From Sinonovacula constricta (lineage: Eukaryota > Mollusca > Bivalvia > Cardiida > Solecurtidae), in NCBI GenBank assembly GCA_007844125.1, contig CM017569.1, positions 10,735,686 through 10,799,685 of the forward strand: a stretch of DNA of 64,000 bases, in the 5' to 3' direction. Numbering within the stretch: the stretch's first letter is position 1; every line of letters begins with the position of its first letter. Below, piece after piece: positions 45,425 to 57,911 of this stretch. Under the pieces are notes generated by a model. The model was not told the DNA's origin. It saw only the letters and a list, made by a program, of their open reading frames with translations, and ran no database searches. The translations under genes and the position numbers were made by a program.

Positions 45425-47375
45425 TAAAATGGATCAATTCCAATATAGCTTATGTCCATTCACATACCCTGGGTCCATTCGAATATAGCTTAGGTCCATT
45501 CACATACCCTGGGTCCATTCTAATATAGCTTAGGTCCTTTCACATACCCTGGGTCCATCTTAATATAGCCTAGGTCCATTCACATACCCTGGGTCCATTC
45601 TAATATAGCTTAGATCCATTCATATACCCTGGGTCCATTCTAATATAGCTTAGGTCCATTCACATACCCTGGGTCCATTCTAATATAGCTTAGGTCCATT
45701 CACATACCCTGGATCTATTCTAATGTACCTTAGGTCCATTCACATACCTTGGGTCCATTCTAATATAGCTTAGGTCCATTCATATACCCTGGATCTATTC
45801 TAATGTAGCACTAGTCTATTCACATACCCTGGATCTATTCTAATATAGCTTAGGTGCATTCACATACCCTGGGTCCATTCTAATATAGCTTAGGTCCATT
45901 CACGTACCCTGGGTCTATTCTGATAAAGCTTAGATCCATTCACGTACCCTGGATCTATTCTGATATAGTTTAGGTCCATTCACGTACCCTGGATCTATTC
46001 TAATGTACCTTAGGTCCATTCACATACCCTGGGTCCATTCTAATATAGCTTAGGTTCATTCACATACCCTGGATCTATTCTAATGTAGCTTAGGTCTATT
46101 CACATACCCTGGGTCCTTTCTAATATAGCTTAGGTCCATTCACATACCCTGGCTCTATTCTAATGTAGCATTGGTCTATTCACATACCCTGGATCTATTC
46201 TAATGTAGCTTAGGTCTATTCACATACCCTGGGCCCATCTTAAGATAGCTTAGGTCTATTCACATACCCGTTCCATCTCAATTAAGCTTGGTTCAATTCA
46301 CATATCCTGGGTCTATTCTAATGCAACTTAAGTCCATTCACATATCCTAGGTCCATTCTAATATAGCTTAGGTCCATTCACGTACCCTGGGCCCTGTCTA
46401 ATATAGCTTAGGTCCATTCACGTACCCTGGGTCCATCTTAATATAGCCTAGGTCCATTCACATACCCTGGGTCCATTCTAATATAGCTTAGGTCCATTCA
46501 CGTACCCTAGGTCTATTCTAATATAGCTTAGGTCCATTCACGTACCCTGGGCCCATTCTAATATAGCTTAGGTCCATTCACGTACCCTGGGTCCATCTTA
46601 ATATAGCCTAGGTCCATTCACATACCCTGGGTCCATTCTAATATAGCTTAGGTCTATTCACATACCCTGGGCCCATCTTAAGATAGCTTAGGTCCATTCA
46701 CATACCCGTTCCATCTCAATTAAGCTTAGGTCAATTCACATATCCTGGGTCTATTCTAATGCAACTTAGGTCCATTCACATACCCTAGGTCCATTCTAAT
46801 ATAGCTTAGGTCCATTCACGTACCCTGGGTCCATTCTAATATAGCTTAGGTCCATTCACATACCCTAGGTCTATTCTAATATAGCTTAGGTCCATTCACG
46901 TACCCTGGGCCCATTCTAATATAGCTTAGGTCCATTCACGTACCCTGGGTCCATCTTAATATAGCCTAGGTCCATTCACATACCCTGGGTCCATTCTAAT
47001 ATAGCTTAGGTCTATTCACATACCCTGGGCCCATCTTAAGATAGCTTAGGTCCATTCACATACCCGTTCCATCTCAATTAAGCTTAGGTCAATTCACATA
47101 TCCTGGGTCTATTCTAATGCAACTTAGGTCCATTCACATACCCTAGGTCCATTCTAATATAGCTTAGGTCCATTCACGTACCCTGGGTCCATTCTAATAT
47201 AGCTTAGGTCCATTCACATACCCTGGGTCCATTCTAATATAGCTTAGGTCCATTCACATACCCTGGGACCATTCTAATATAGCTAAGGTCTATTCACATA
47301 CCCTAGGCCCATTCTACCGGTAATATAGCTTAGGTCCATTCACATACCCTGGATCTATTATAATAAAGCCTGTTA
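45425..47375. repeat. Satellite array, 40-bp unit, about 48 copies, with higher-order structure
   Basis: The unit reads ttaggtccattcacataccc then tgggtccattctaatatagc. A distinctive variant (cacatacccgttccatctca) recurs at 46261, 46699 and 47057, that is 438 and 358 bp apart (about 11 and 9 units), showing block duplication in the right half. It lies within intron 2, 310 bp after the coding exon. Confidence 0.9.
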
Positions 47376-47564
47376 AATTTATCCACTAAAATACTTGAAT
47401 TTTGCATAATGAGTTTTCTCCAAACCATTTTCTTTTGTTGCTTAAACCGGGTTGAACTTTTTTTTTAAATATACTAAAGATACTTTTGTAGACTTACGAC
47501 CTTATACAGGCTCAAGGACTTTAGCTGGAACAACCTTCAACTCAAATGTGTGGTGTACAATTAG

Positions 47565-48060
47565 TGTAAGTTTATGTGTCTGTGTAATGTAAGTTTATAA
47601 GTAAATGAAGTGTAAGTTTATGCATACGTGTAATGATAGTATATAAGAACATGTAGTGTAAGTTTATGCATACGTGTAATGATAGTATTTAAGAACATGT
47701 AGTGTAAGTTTATGCATACGTGTAATGATAGTATATAAGAACATCCGGTGTAAGTTTATAAGAACATGTAGTGTAAGTTTATGCATATGTGTAATGTTAG
47801 TATTTAAGTACATGTAGTGTAAGTTTATACGTATGTGTCATGTAAGTATATCAGTACATGTAGTGTAAGTTTATACATATGTGTAATGCAAGTATACAAG
47901 TACATGTAGTTTAAGTTTATAAGTACATGAAGTGTAGGTTTATAAGAATATATAGTGTAAGTTTATAAGTACAGGTAGTCTAACTTTATAAGTACATGTA
48001 GTATAAGTTTTTAAATACATATAATGTAAGTTTATAAGTACATGACAAGTTTATAAGGAC
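47565..48060. repeat. Tandem array, 46-bp unit made of two related 23-bp halves
   Basis: 46-bp units (gtgtaagtttatgcatacgt, gtaatgatagtatataag, aacatgta) give way on the right to 23-bp units (gtgtaagtttataagtacat, gta). Confidence 0.85.
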
Positions 48061-48083
48061 CTTTTGGCATCTGATTAGATTTT

Positions 48084-48228
48084 AAACTGCTAAGCATAAA
48101 TTAGTGAGATATTGTCAGTCAGTGTAGATCCAGATGAGACATTTTACACTGCCATCTGTCAGGCAGTGTAGATCCAGATAGGTCAGTTCCCACTGCCATC
48201 TTTCAGATCAGGAGCTTGTATTATCCCT
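48084..48228 (+). mobile_element. Palindromic element copy with an internal 44-bp duplication
   Basis: The outer head aaactgctaagcataaatta is followed by two 44-bp units (48113-48156 and 48157-48200), each with cagtgtagatccagat and cactgccatct, then cagatcaggagcttg. Confidence 0.65.
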
Positions 48229-48229
48229 G

Positions 48230-48990
48230 GTATTATCACTTCCATTGTATGTATAATTCTATGTGTATACCTACAGGGGTTCCCACCCTACCTTAAGCCC
48301 CCCAGCACCACAATGCCACTAACTATATTATACCTGTGGCCTAATGGCGCCACCTCGAACCTCATTAGATCACAAAACCTAAAAATGCACTAATTTTAGG
48401 CAAAGCTGTGATAATGAGGCCCAGACACAACAAAAAACATCTAGTATATTATCTGTTTCTTAAAAAATGCATTTACATGAAAATGTTCTTTTTACAAAAA
48501 ATCATTATTAACTGAAAATAAAAACCGAAGAATGCTTAGGTCATTGCTGAAGATATCCCCATATTGCTGTACATGACTAAAGGACATTTATAGTTTTTTG
48601 ATATTTATAAGAAATTACCACTAGTTTCTATAGAGCCCATAAATCAGTTAAAACAACAAATTGTCAAGGTACCTTTATTTGAATAACTAAAGTACATTGA
48701 TGCCACTGCAACATAATCTGACCTGTTTTTATTGTTTTTATGTTGTGATGGATTTTGTGTTTTATAAGAACAAGCTCATTAAAATTATTTTCTTGTTAGT
48801 GGAATGACTGCTGTGGAAACACTGGGACTGCTTTACAAGATGTGTGCTTTGGTTTTATTTCCTAATGGAAAATAATTGCTCTTAATTAGGCTGATTTTTG
48901 AAGTACAATTATCTTCCACATTTGCCAGAGCAAGAATGGAATAATCTTCGATAACCTTTACCACCATAATCAACCTTCTCATTATAAATA
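48230..48990. other. AT-rich non-coding stretch
   Basis: Nothing recognisable was found apart from general AT bias. Confidence 0.4.
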
Positions 48991-48997
48991 TTCATGG

Positions 48998-49128
48998 TCC
49001 AGGCAAACAGTGTGGATCCAGATCAGCTACTGGGAGCTGTAGGATGAGGGTCTGCACAATTTGCTGCTGACACTCTTTACGTACCAAGTTACCGTTGTAT
49101 GTATTTGTTAGCAAATATCTAAGTTGTA
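48998..49128 (+). mobile_element. Palindromic element copy, type B
   Basis: It reads caggcaaacagtgtggatcc, agatcagctactgggagctg, gtctgcacaatttgctgctg and ends tatttgttagcaaatatc. Confidence 0.65.
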
Positions 49129-49564
49129 GTCATATTTTTATCCAAAACAGCAGGCTATGGTAGAACAATGAGGCACACGGTCTGCCATGTGTGTTTATAA
49201 ACTAGTGTTGTTGTTTTTTTGTCTTTTACTAATTGCAGCCAACAGCTTTGGTTTGTTTCCACATGCTATATACATAAAGCATCTTTTCTGAAGTGAATCT
49301 AATGTATTATATAGGAGGTCTGGGATCTTTTTGTCGTTAGTGCAAACTGCATTATATTGGAGTTGTTCTACATGGGTATACACTTATAACAGTAAACATA
49401 CAGTTAATAGGCAAACCTGATAAATTATGGTGTCATGGCACTGTTAGGATAGTATAACAAAGATAGGATTGTAAATTGACAGCTTCAGGTGGTGGATTTT
49501 TTGAAGTTTTTTTGTCATAAGAAATACAATTTTCCTTTTAACTTAAAATAATAATAAAAATAGT

Positions 49565-49598
49565 AGTGATGAAAATGTTGGTGTGATGATGATGATGA

Positions 49599-49646
<48 letters not shown>
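49565..49646. repeat. (GAT)n microsatellite
   Basis: About 24 gat triplets with one interruption (gatgaatgatg). Confidence 0.95.
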
Positions 49647-49851
49647 TACATCAGCTCAAGTTCAATACAAGTTTGCCTACATGACTAAGTGAACTCATAT
49701 ATATAGTTTTCCTGCACAAACATCCCCTGGTGGGGATGATAATTCATATCTCACAGGGAATACAATGGTATTAATTGAGATTGAACTTTGCAAAGACTTG
49801 TATGTTCCTATCTACGCAGTAGGTTCTGGCTGGAGTATTTATCAAGGTAGC

Positions 49852-49926
49852 TAACTCTGAACATGCTTAGCCCTAATTGATCAAGTTTAGGAAAATACTG
49901 TAGAACTTGATCATTCAGTAAACTGC
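49852..49926 (+). mobile_element. Palindromic element, left half
   Basis: It reads taactctgaacatgcttagc, cctaattgatcaagttta, ggaaaatactgtagaacttg. Confidence 0.5.
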
Positions 49927-50280
49927 CCCACCCACACCCCACACCCCCTGGAAGTTGAATGTTACATAATGTTATATGTTCATGATGTAAAATACATGTT
50001 CCAATGTTCATAAGTCACAGCCAGAGATAAAGTACAGCCAGAGATTTGATGTGCTCTTTAACCCAAGGCAGACAGAAGTCTGGTTGGAGAATAACCCACA
50101 AACTGGGACTGTGGGGTAGGGGTTATGACCACCAGAGCAGCTGAAAACTACAAGTCTAAGTTCTGTAGTGCTTAACTCTTAGTTTGCTACATTTTGTTAC
50201 AAACCCATGCTAAATTCCCTTGTTTGTTTTTTTGTTTGAATATTATATATGTTTCATGACAGGGTTGATATATTTATAAA

Positions 50281-50390
50281 CAGAGACTGAGCAGCAAATA
50301 GAGTAGATCCTGATCAGACAATTCCCAGCAGGGAGCTGGCTAATCTGGCACTACTCTATTTGGCTAAATATTCAAACTCTAGGCTAAAAT
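50281..50390 (+). mobile_element. Palindromic element copy, type A
   Basis: It reads gcagcaaatagagtagatcc, tgatcagacaattcccagca, gggagctggctaatctggc and actactctatttggctaa. Confidence 0.75.
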
Positions 50391-50548
50391 AGTAAGTAGT
50401 GCATAGGGGTAAATAAGAGTAATTCGGTCTTACCTTTTTTTCTTAATTTTCATTAAAAAACAACAAAACTAACTTCTTATTCCCCCAAAATCTGGCTCAT
50501 TGATGTGAGAACTATTGTTTCAAAATTGTGCTTGCCCTGTCCTTACAG

Positions 50549-50739
50549 AGTGAGAGCCCAAGTCGCAAGCGCAGGAAGACCTCGCACAGTTTGTTAGATC
50601 TCTCAACAAACACACCCAGTCCTCCACCAGTATTTCCATGTGAACAGGGTCAGGTAGATTCCCTCCGACAACGCAGACGGACCTTAAGCCAGAGGCGGCC
50701 ATCAGGGGAACGATCCAATACACCACGAGCACGACGAAG
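50549..50739 (+). CDS. RNF38: RNF38/RNF44-like, exon with basic nuclear-localisation-type patch and SGERSNTP motif
   Basis: Seen: acceptor ccttacag ends at 50548 and donor AAG|gtgaga follows 50739. The exon begins in phase 0 and ends in phase 2, with 63 full codons. It opens SESPSRKRRKTSHSLLDL, then a Pro/Ser stretch (TNTPSPPPVF), then Arg-rich sequence with RRPSGERSNTPRARR at the end. Known: vertebrate RNF38 has the same order, an SEDSPSPKRQRLSHS-like basic motif, a PSPP stretch, then SGERCNTP followed by Arg-rich sequence. This order and the near-identical SGER-NTP motif make the family call strong. Inference: the KRRK patch could direct the ligase to the nucleus, as reported for RNF38. The split AG|C serine codon is completed by the exon at 59757. 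Confidence 0.85.
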
Positions 50740-50744
50740 GTGAG

Positions 50745-51840
50745 ATTTGTACTCTACACTGTTGACTTGGAGTTGAATAGAAACTTAACTCTCCTATAAT
50801 GGATGTCCACAAAAACAGTTGGCAGGGTTTATGAAAATATGGATCTGTATTTTAAAATTTAGTTCAGATTATTAATAGTAAAAGTTATTCATTTGCAGTC
50901 AAATTATATAATTTATACAAGTCATGCTGCGCATTTAAGTTGCTTACAAAACAAAACTTTGAACACCTGGCATGCGGTTTTCCTTTAATTTGTTTATTAG
51001 GACCAAGATTATCAATAATACTTATGGCTGTCTTTAATTGATATTCTGTTGTCGTTTTTCTTGTTTTTTTACTTTACTTCATTTAAAGAAAGGATGTTGT
51101 ACTCTTGTGAAATGTTGAAATAGGATATTGGCATCAATATTATTTTTTTGTTATTAGTATAATTTTCCTGAATAATATATCAAATTATTTTTTTTTCCAT
51201 ATTAATAAGTGTTTTTACACGAACAAAACATGAAAAAAAGCAGTTTATGTTATAGGTATCAAAAGATAATATTAAATATCACTAGAAGTTTTGACTCACG
51301 GTATATAACGACACACACACACATATATACATGTGTATATGTGTATGTTTGTTGTTATATACCAAGAGTTATAATGATTATTAAGTACTAATTTAAATTA
51401 CCATGTTACTTTGGTGTGGAAATTCAAACAGTTTTCTTACTGTAGCAGTAAATGGTATTTTACAAGGAAATGCTACCATAGAAAAGTGGGTATAAGAATT
51501 GAACAAATTAAAGGAATACTTGGTCTGAATAAGTGAACATTTAACCTCCCTGTCCCCCATTTTCCATACTACATATGAACTAGAAATTAGAAGGCGTTTT
51601 CCTTGGACAACTTATATGTTTAGTTGATGAATCTGTGGGGTTTTCTCAGAAGAGTTTATCCATAGTACCCGGTAACACATTATTTACATAACAGCAAACA
51701 TTGTCATCTAATTAGATTTTATTCTCACCAATACCTGCCCACTGGTGTAATTTATATAAATATTATCAAACAAGGGGTATCTTAGTATGGTGAATTGATA
51801 ACTAAATCCCCATCCCCTCAATCTGTCATTGAGTACTCAG
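50745..51840. other. AT-rich non-coding stretch at the start of intron 3
   Basis: Apart from the CA/TA microsatellite nothing was recognised. Confidence 0.4.
51308..51350. repeat. (CA/TA)n microsatellite
   Basis: acacacacacacatatatac followed by atgtgtatatgtgtatg. Confidence 0.85.
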
Positions 51841-51884
51841 TGACAGGAAATAAAAGTGGGGTGGGGGGGGGCTTCACTGTTTGA

Positions 51885-52925
51885 GGTATTGACATACATG
51901 TGTAAGGAGGGACACTACACAACATGGCTGCCAGCCCTCAAACTGCTGTCTGACAGGAAACATCACACCCTCAAGGAAGGGTGTGTGAAGTATTAACATA
52001 AATATGTAGTTGGACTACACAACAACATGGCTGCCAGCACAGCTGTCTGAATAGAAACAGCATACCTTCAAGGAAGGGTGAGTGAGGTATTGACATAAAT
52101 GTGTTGTGGGACTACACACCAACATGGCTGTCAGCACAGCTGTCTGAATAGAAACAGCATACCTTCAAGGAAGGGTGAGTGAGGTATTGACATAAGTGTG
52201 TTGTGGGACTACACACCAACATGGCTGCCAGCTTAGCTGTCTGAATAGAAACAGCATACCTTCAAGGAAGGGTGAGTGAGGTATTGACATAAGTGTGTTG
52301 TGGGACTACACACCAACATGGCTGTCAGCACAGCTGTCTGAATAGAAACAGCATACCTTCAAGGAAGGGTGAGTGAGGTATTGACATAAGTGTGTTGTGG
52401 GACTACACACCAACATGGCTGCCAGCACAGCTGTCTGAATAGAAACAGCATACCTTCAAGGAGGGGTGAGTGAGGTATTGACATAAGTGTGTTGTGGGAC
52501 TACACAACAACATGGCTGCCAGCACAGCTGTCTGAATAGAAACAGCATACCTTCAAGGAAGGGTGAGTGAGGTATTGACATAAATGTGTTGTGGGACTAC
52601 ACACCAACATGGCTGTCAGCACAGCTGTCTGAATAGAAACAGCATACCTTCAAGGAAGGGTGAGTGAAGTATTGACATAAGTGTGTTGTGGGACTACACA
52701 CCAACATGGCTGCCAGCTTAGCTGTCTGAATAGAAACAGCATACCTTCAAGGAAGGGTGAGTGAGGTATTGACATAAGTGTGTTGTGGGACTACACACCA
52801 ACATGGCTGTCAGCACAGCTGTCTGAATAGAAACAGCATACCTTCAAGGAAGGGTGAGTAAGGTGTTGACATAAGTGTGTTGTGGGACTACACACCAACA
52901 TGGCTGCCAGCCCTTTCCTTGATGT
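51885..52925. repeat. Satellite array, 97-bp unit, about 11 copies
   Basis: The unit contains gaggtattgacataagtgtg, ttgtgggactacacacca, acatggctgccagcacagct, gtctgaatagaaacagcat and accttcaaggaagggtgagt. Measured starts at 52084 and 52181 give 97 bp. The first two and last units are diverged; interior units differ by a few bases. Confidence 0.9.
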
Positions 52926-52929
52926 CTGA

Positions 52930-54380
52930 CAGGAATGGGGTGGGGGTATTCTGTCCACCTTAACAAAATGGCTATAGTGATTTTGTTTTTATTCGGCTAA
53001 TATGCTTAAATGAATGAAATGGATGATTTTCAAGTGGGACTTCATCATACACTTACAGCATGAGATAAACACTGTTTGTTGTTTGCATTCAATTTTTATG
53101 TTGGTGTGCTGGTTAACCCTAAAGTATAATCACATGAAACCCTAGTAAACAGAAACAAACTCTTCAATGAAATAAAGGCAGGGATGGACTTCTAAATGTT
53201 TAGTATTCTTGTCTTATGTCTTGGGCAGCACAAGTTTATTGTTCTATTTATAGACTAATGCTATACTACCTGAGCATGCTGGAGTCAGCAAGTGTTGACC
53301 TATATTGTACACCTGTATACACCTTCAATGATCTGTTTACATCCAGTGCATATAGTGTTCTACATATATATTTATAGGTTTAGCTAAATGTACATGTGGA
53401 TGGGGATGTGGATGTACATGTAATTATAGACACATGCACATATAATGCATTTAAACTTGGGCAAAGACTTGGGATTTTCATGTATAGGTTGTGCGGTCTG
53501 GCATTGAAGGATACATGCTTACTTGGTTTTATTTTACACTTCATTAAATGCATGGTAGCTTCAGAACAGCTCTCAATCTCTGATATAACTCCCCATAAAA
53601 ATCTTTAAGTTATTTTACATAGGGGATCTTTTAGGCCTTTGATATTCTTTGCTTATTGCTATGAACATTTTGCACAAAGGTGGCATTATTTAAACAATGA
53701 TACTTACTTGTTATCTGCGTGTAAAGTGGATTTAGAATATTTTACAAATATGGAAGTTTTGCCAGTAGTATGTCAGAGCTAGTGGCCTGGTAGTACAACA
53801 GAGAAGCCTGGTATCGAGAACAATGTTTGTCCTGGTCTCACAATTGTCATCAGGCTTAATGATATAAAGAATCATGTCTGAATGTGTCCTTCAAACTACA
53901 TTGACTAGAATGAGAAGGAGCAAGGCAAATGAAAATTTAAAGAAAAAAAAACATTAGAAAAAAAATTGTTGTCTTTGTGTCATTCTGCATACAAGTGTGT
54001 GTATGAGCATGCATGTTCATGTGCATGTAGCAGAGTGAATGCACATAGGACACATTTCCCAACAAATACAGATAACAAATGCAAAGTGGAATGGGAGAAA
54101 GAAGGCGGCAGTAATTTCTCTCTGACAATCTGTGTTTGTGAAGCTGTATGCTGGGTTGGCAGGCAGGATGAGATGGAGAGAAACTGGAGAAATATTCATT
54201 ACAGTGGGGAGAGAATGTAGAAGAATCAATAGCTGCCTGGCTCTTCTCCCCTTCTCTCCATGCAGGCAGGCGGGCAGGCACACAATCAACTCTTACACTG
54301 CCGATTTGTGAATTGCCCATTACTGACTGTTAATTATTTTCTAACAACATCATACATTAATAACAAGACATATGGTAAGA
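52930..54380. other. Non-coding stretch
   Basis: Short ORFs on both strands at 53937-54320 have no recognised content. No array or SINE was seen. Confidence 0.4.
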
Positions 54381-54384
54381 GATC

Positions 54385-54490
54385 TTAGAAGCTAATAGTG
54401 ACTATCCTGATATGACAGGAGCTGGCTGATTGGGAGCTACACTCTTCGCATATGCTGGATCAATTTGTGCTTAGTAGGTTAAGTGTTAGG
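54385..54490 (+). mobile_element. Palindromic element copy, type A
   Basis: It reads gaagctaatagtgactatcc, gacaggagctggctgattgg, gagctacactcttcgc and the tail gtgcttagtaggttaagtg. Confidence 0.65.
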
Positions 54491-54599
54491 AGAAATCCTC
54501 CCCACTCTGGCTTCCCTCAATCAATAGCATCAAGCCCTTCACTAGCAAGGTATTCAATATGCTTCAAGCTTGGCAAAGTTTTATCAGTCAGCAAGTTTT

Positions 54600-54945
54600 T
54601 ATGCCCCTACAAATCTGTTTCTACCTCACCTTCTCATTCAGCCTGGTTTCTTTTGCAATTGCAGTTTTTTAATGCATTGCAATTATTTCTTTTTGTCCCC
54701 TTCCCCCACTGCAAGAACATTTTATGTTTGTTTGCCTTTACCGTCTTTATCATATCTCCATTCTCTATGCCACACCCATCAGGTTTCCCCCACCTATCTA
54801 TGTATTGTTATCTTTTTCCTTTTTTTTCTTTCACTTCACTGTTCATCCCTACATCTCCCTTATCGCCACTCTCTTCATCCCTCACTCACCCCATCTCTTT
54901 TTTCTCCTCCCTTTTCCCTTCTCCCACCATATTATCAGGCTGAAT
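54600..54945. other. Long pyrimidine-rich tract
   Basis: Strong T/C bias (ctcccttttcccttctccc and similar) leaves all three + strand frames open for 105-175 codons. This is low-complexity, not coding. Confidence 0.7.
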
Positions 54946-55494
54946 GGACTAGATGCCCATTACCGAGGGCTGATGATTGTACTATCAGGGGACACAGTAA
55001 AAAATTCTATAGCAGTAGAAAATCATCACATATTGAAATAAGTATGTCCAGTCTGTTTAAACTAGTTGCAAATGTAATTAGAAAATTACAACACTAGTTG
55101 AATTTCAAATTTAAAAGTAAATCATTGACCAGAGAGCATGGAAACATAACATCAAGTGAAGCCTGTTACAGTGATGTAAGCAGAATGAGACAATGGTGAC
55201 TACCTCTCCTAGGTTAAAGAAGGTCAACTGGTCTTGGTTTTAGATGCATAACCTTCTATGTCCACTACATTGAAAGTGAATTTTTATAGTTTTAGAAAGG
55301 GGGGTCATTTAACAATATCAGTTGTCATAGCTTCAGTTTTTGACGACTTTTCTGAAGCAACAAATGAATACCACAGGACTTGCAGCACCTTTACTTAAAG
55401 TGTAGAATTGTTTGAGCCACTGCACCACGAATATTGTCTGAAATCACTCTTTTATAATGGAGCATCATCATTTCAGAGAGATTTAGAATTTATC

Positions 55495-55618
55495 ATCTAA
55501 CCAGTGATGCATCAGTGGTTCAACCCATACATAAATCTGGGGTCTTCCATGACCAAAAATTAGCTGGACATCACAAATATGACCATAATTGTGTAGGTGT
55601 GATGTAACAAAAAACAAA
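55495..55618 (+). mobile_element. SINE, family III, tail fragment
   Basis: It reads gatgcatcagtggttcaacc, ctggggtcttccatgacc, attagctggacatcacaaat and ends gatgtaacaaaaaac. Confidence 0.55.
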
Positions 55619-55714
55619 ACAGTAAACCATATCTGGCTACTATTTTGTATTAAGCAAAGTTTGATTTTGTTAATATAAAACTACCTGCAATGTTACCTTG
55701 ACTGATTTATATTG

Positions 55715-56860
55715 ACTCTGTGGCACATGATGTAGTCTGTGATTATACAGACTACACTGCCTGAGCCAGACTGTAGGTAGCACATGATGTAGATTGGAAT
55801 TATACAGACTACACTGCATAAGCCAGACTGTAGGCAGCACATGATGTAGTCTATAATTATACAGACTACACTGCATGAGCCAGACTGTAGGTAGCACATG
55901 ATGTAGTCTGTGATTATACAGACTACACTGCCTGAGCCAGACTGTAGGTAGCACATGATGTAGATTGGAATTATACAGACTACACTGCATAAGCCAGACT
56001 GTAGGCAGCACATGATGTAGATTGTGATTATACAGACTACACTGCATGAGCCAGACTGTAGGTAGCACATGGTGTAGACTGTGATTATACAGACTACACT
56101 GCATGAGCCAGACTGTAGGCAGCACATGATGTAGATTGTGATTATACAGACTACACTGCATGAGCCAGACTGTAGGCAGCACATGATGTAGGCTGTGATT
56201 ATACAGACTACACTGCATGAGCCAGACTGTAGGCAGCACATGATGTAGGCTGTGATTATACAGACTACACTGCATGAGCCAGACTGTAGGCAGCACATGA
56301 TGTAGGTTGTGATTATACAGACTACACTGCATGAGCTAGACTGTAGGCAGCACATGATGTAGATTGGAATTATACAGACTACACTGCATGAGCCAGACTG
56401 TAGGCAGCACATGATGTGGGCTGTGATTATACAGACTACACTGCATGAGCCAGACTGTAGGCAGCACATGATGTAGATTGGAATTATACAGACTACACTG
56501 CATGAGCCAGACTGTAGGTAGCACATGATGTGGGCTGTGATTATACAGACTACACTGCCTGAGCCAGACTATAGACAGCACATGGTTTAGGCTGTGATTA
56601 TACAGACTACACTGCATGAGCCAGACTGTAGGCAGCACATGATGTAGGTTGTGATTGTACAGACTACACTGCCTGAGCCAGACTATAGACAGCACATGGT
56701 TTAGGCTGTGATTATACAGACGACTACACTGCATGAGCCGGACTGAGAGCAGCACATGATGTAGGTTGTGATTATACAGACTACACTTCCTGAGCCAGAC
56801 TGTAGGCAGCACATGATGTAGATTGTGTTCATACCGACTACACTGCATGAGCCAGACTGG
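55715..56860. repeat. Satellite array, 57-bp unit, about 20 copies, hairpin-bearing
   Basis: The unit reads gtagtctgtgattatacaga, ctacactgcctgagccag, actgtaggtagcacatgat. Being 19 codons long it leaves minus-strand ORFs of 170-277 codons that are not genes. The start of each unit can fold: gtagtctgt pairs with acagactac around gattat. Confidence 0.9.
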
Positions 56861-56869
56861 CTGAGAGTA

Positions 56870-57665
56870 AAGATCTGGCTTAATTATGTAATTGAACTTC
56901 AGAGCAGTTCAAGTGACTCACATTTCTTTGAACATCCCTTTGACAAAGTTTTTTAAGAGTTGGTAAAGAGACTGGTGGTTATACCAGTGGGGTTAACTGA
57001 TTTGTACTTTCTTAACTAGTGTTTTTATCTATAATGATTAAACTTTGGTATGTAAGAGACCATCCTTATATCCAGGAAAAATGCACACTATATTTTGTTT
57101 TGTATGGATTTTTTTTCCTGTTAATAATGCACTTAGGAACCTTGATAAGCCTGGTTCAAACAAAAAAATCTTCTGTATACCAGTAGTGTGTTCAATTGAA
57201 TACTGAAATTTTGTTGTTCTTGTTTTTTTGTGACAATGGGCATTACATATTAGCAAATCGTAGACACAAGCTTTCCCTCAGATTCATAAGTGTAAACTTA
57301 TTGCATTATCATTAAGGAAATACCATCTTCATTTATTAAGTGCTGTTTCATAAGCCACTCGCTCACTATAATAAATTTTGCTGTATACTGTAATGTAGAG
57401 GCAACAGATTGAATATTATCATTCCAGTGATAGTTGAACTATAATTTTGGACTTTGTGATTTAAAACCCATGTGTGAGTATTAATAAAAGGTAAAAAAAA
57501 AATATAAAAAAAATACTTGAAGAAGGTCATGATAGTTATTTCATTATCCTCGGCTCCTGGCTCATAGTTACATAGCCACTTCACCAGTGCATCATGCAGG
57601 GAAACAGCTTGTTGTGTTTGTGGTTCAGGCAACAGTTGTGCTGGCTTCAGGGTAGGAAATATCGT
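56870..57665. other. AT-rich non-coding stretch
   Basis: Nothing recognisable was found; the minus-strand ORFs at 57038-57256 and 57366-57734 look like chance. Confidence 0.4.
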
Positions 57666-57672
57666 CATTGTT

Positions 57673-57772
57673 CTAAGCATGTTAAGCATGAATTCACCAA
57701 GCTTAGGCAAATAGTGTTGAACCAGTTCAGTCATCCCCCTTTACTATTTGCAAGGTATTCAGCTATAAGTAT
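57673..57772 (+). mobile_element. Palindromic element copy, type B
   Basis: It reads ctaagcatgttaagcatgaa, ttcaccaagcttaggcaa, atagtgttgaaccag, and tttactatttgcaagg. Confidence 0.65.
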
Positions 57773-57911
57773 TTTTGCACATAGATGAAAGATGACAAAA
57801 TATGAATATTGGTTTTTAACGCTTAGGATGCTATATTTGTTAAAACCCCATACAAATACTGTGTTTTTTTTACATTTCCATGCAAGGTGCCTAGAAATAT
57901 TGCTAGAGACT

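Larger units (their letters stand above)
45115..50548 (+). other. Intron 2
   Basis: It is bounded by gtatgt at 45115 and ccttacag ending at 50548, both phase 0. About half of it is tandem repeat (40-bp array 45.43-47.37 kb, then 46/23-bp array 47.57-48.06 kb). The rest carries palindromic-element copies at 45.28, 48.08, 49.0, 49.85 and 50.28 kb and a GAT microsatellite. Confidence 0.75.

Noticed and set aside
54452..55097. ORFs of 163 and 175 codons
   Set aside because: The tract is pyrimidine-rich, so stop codons are rare; three frames are open together.
55670..56848. Minus-strand ORFs of 170-277 codons
   Set aside because: They are products of the 57-bp array; two overlapping frames are open simultaneously.
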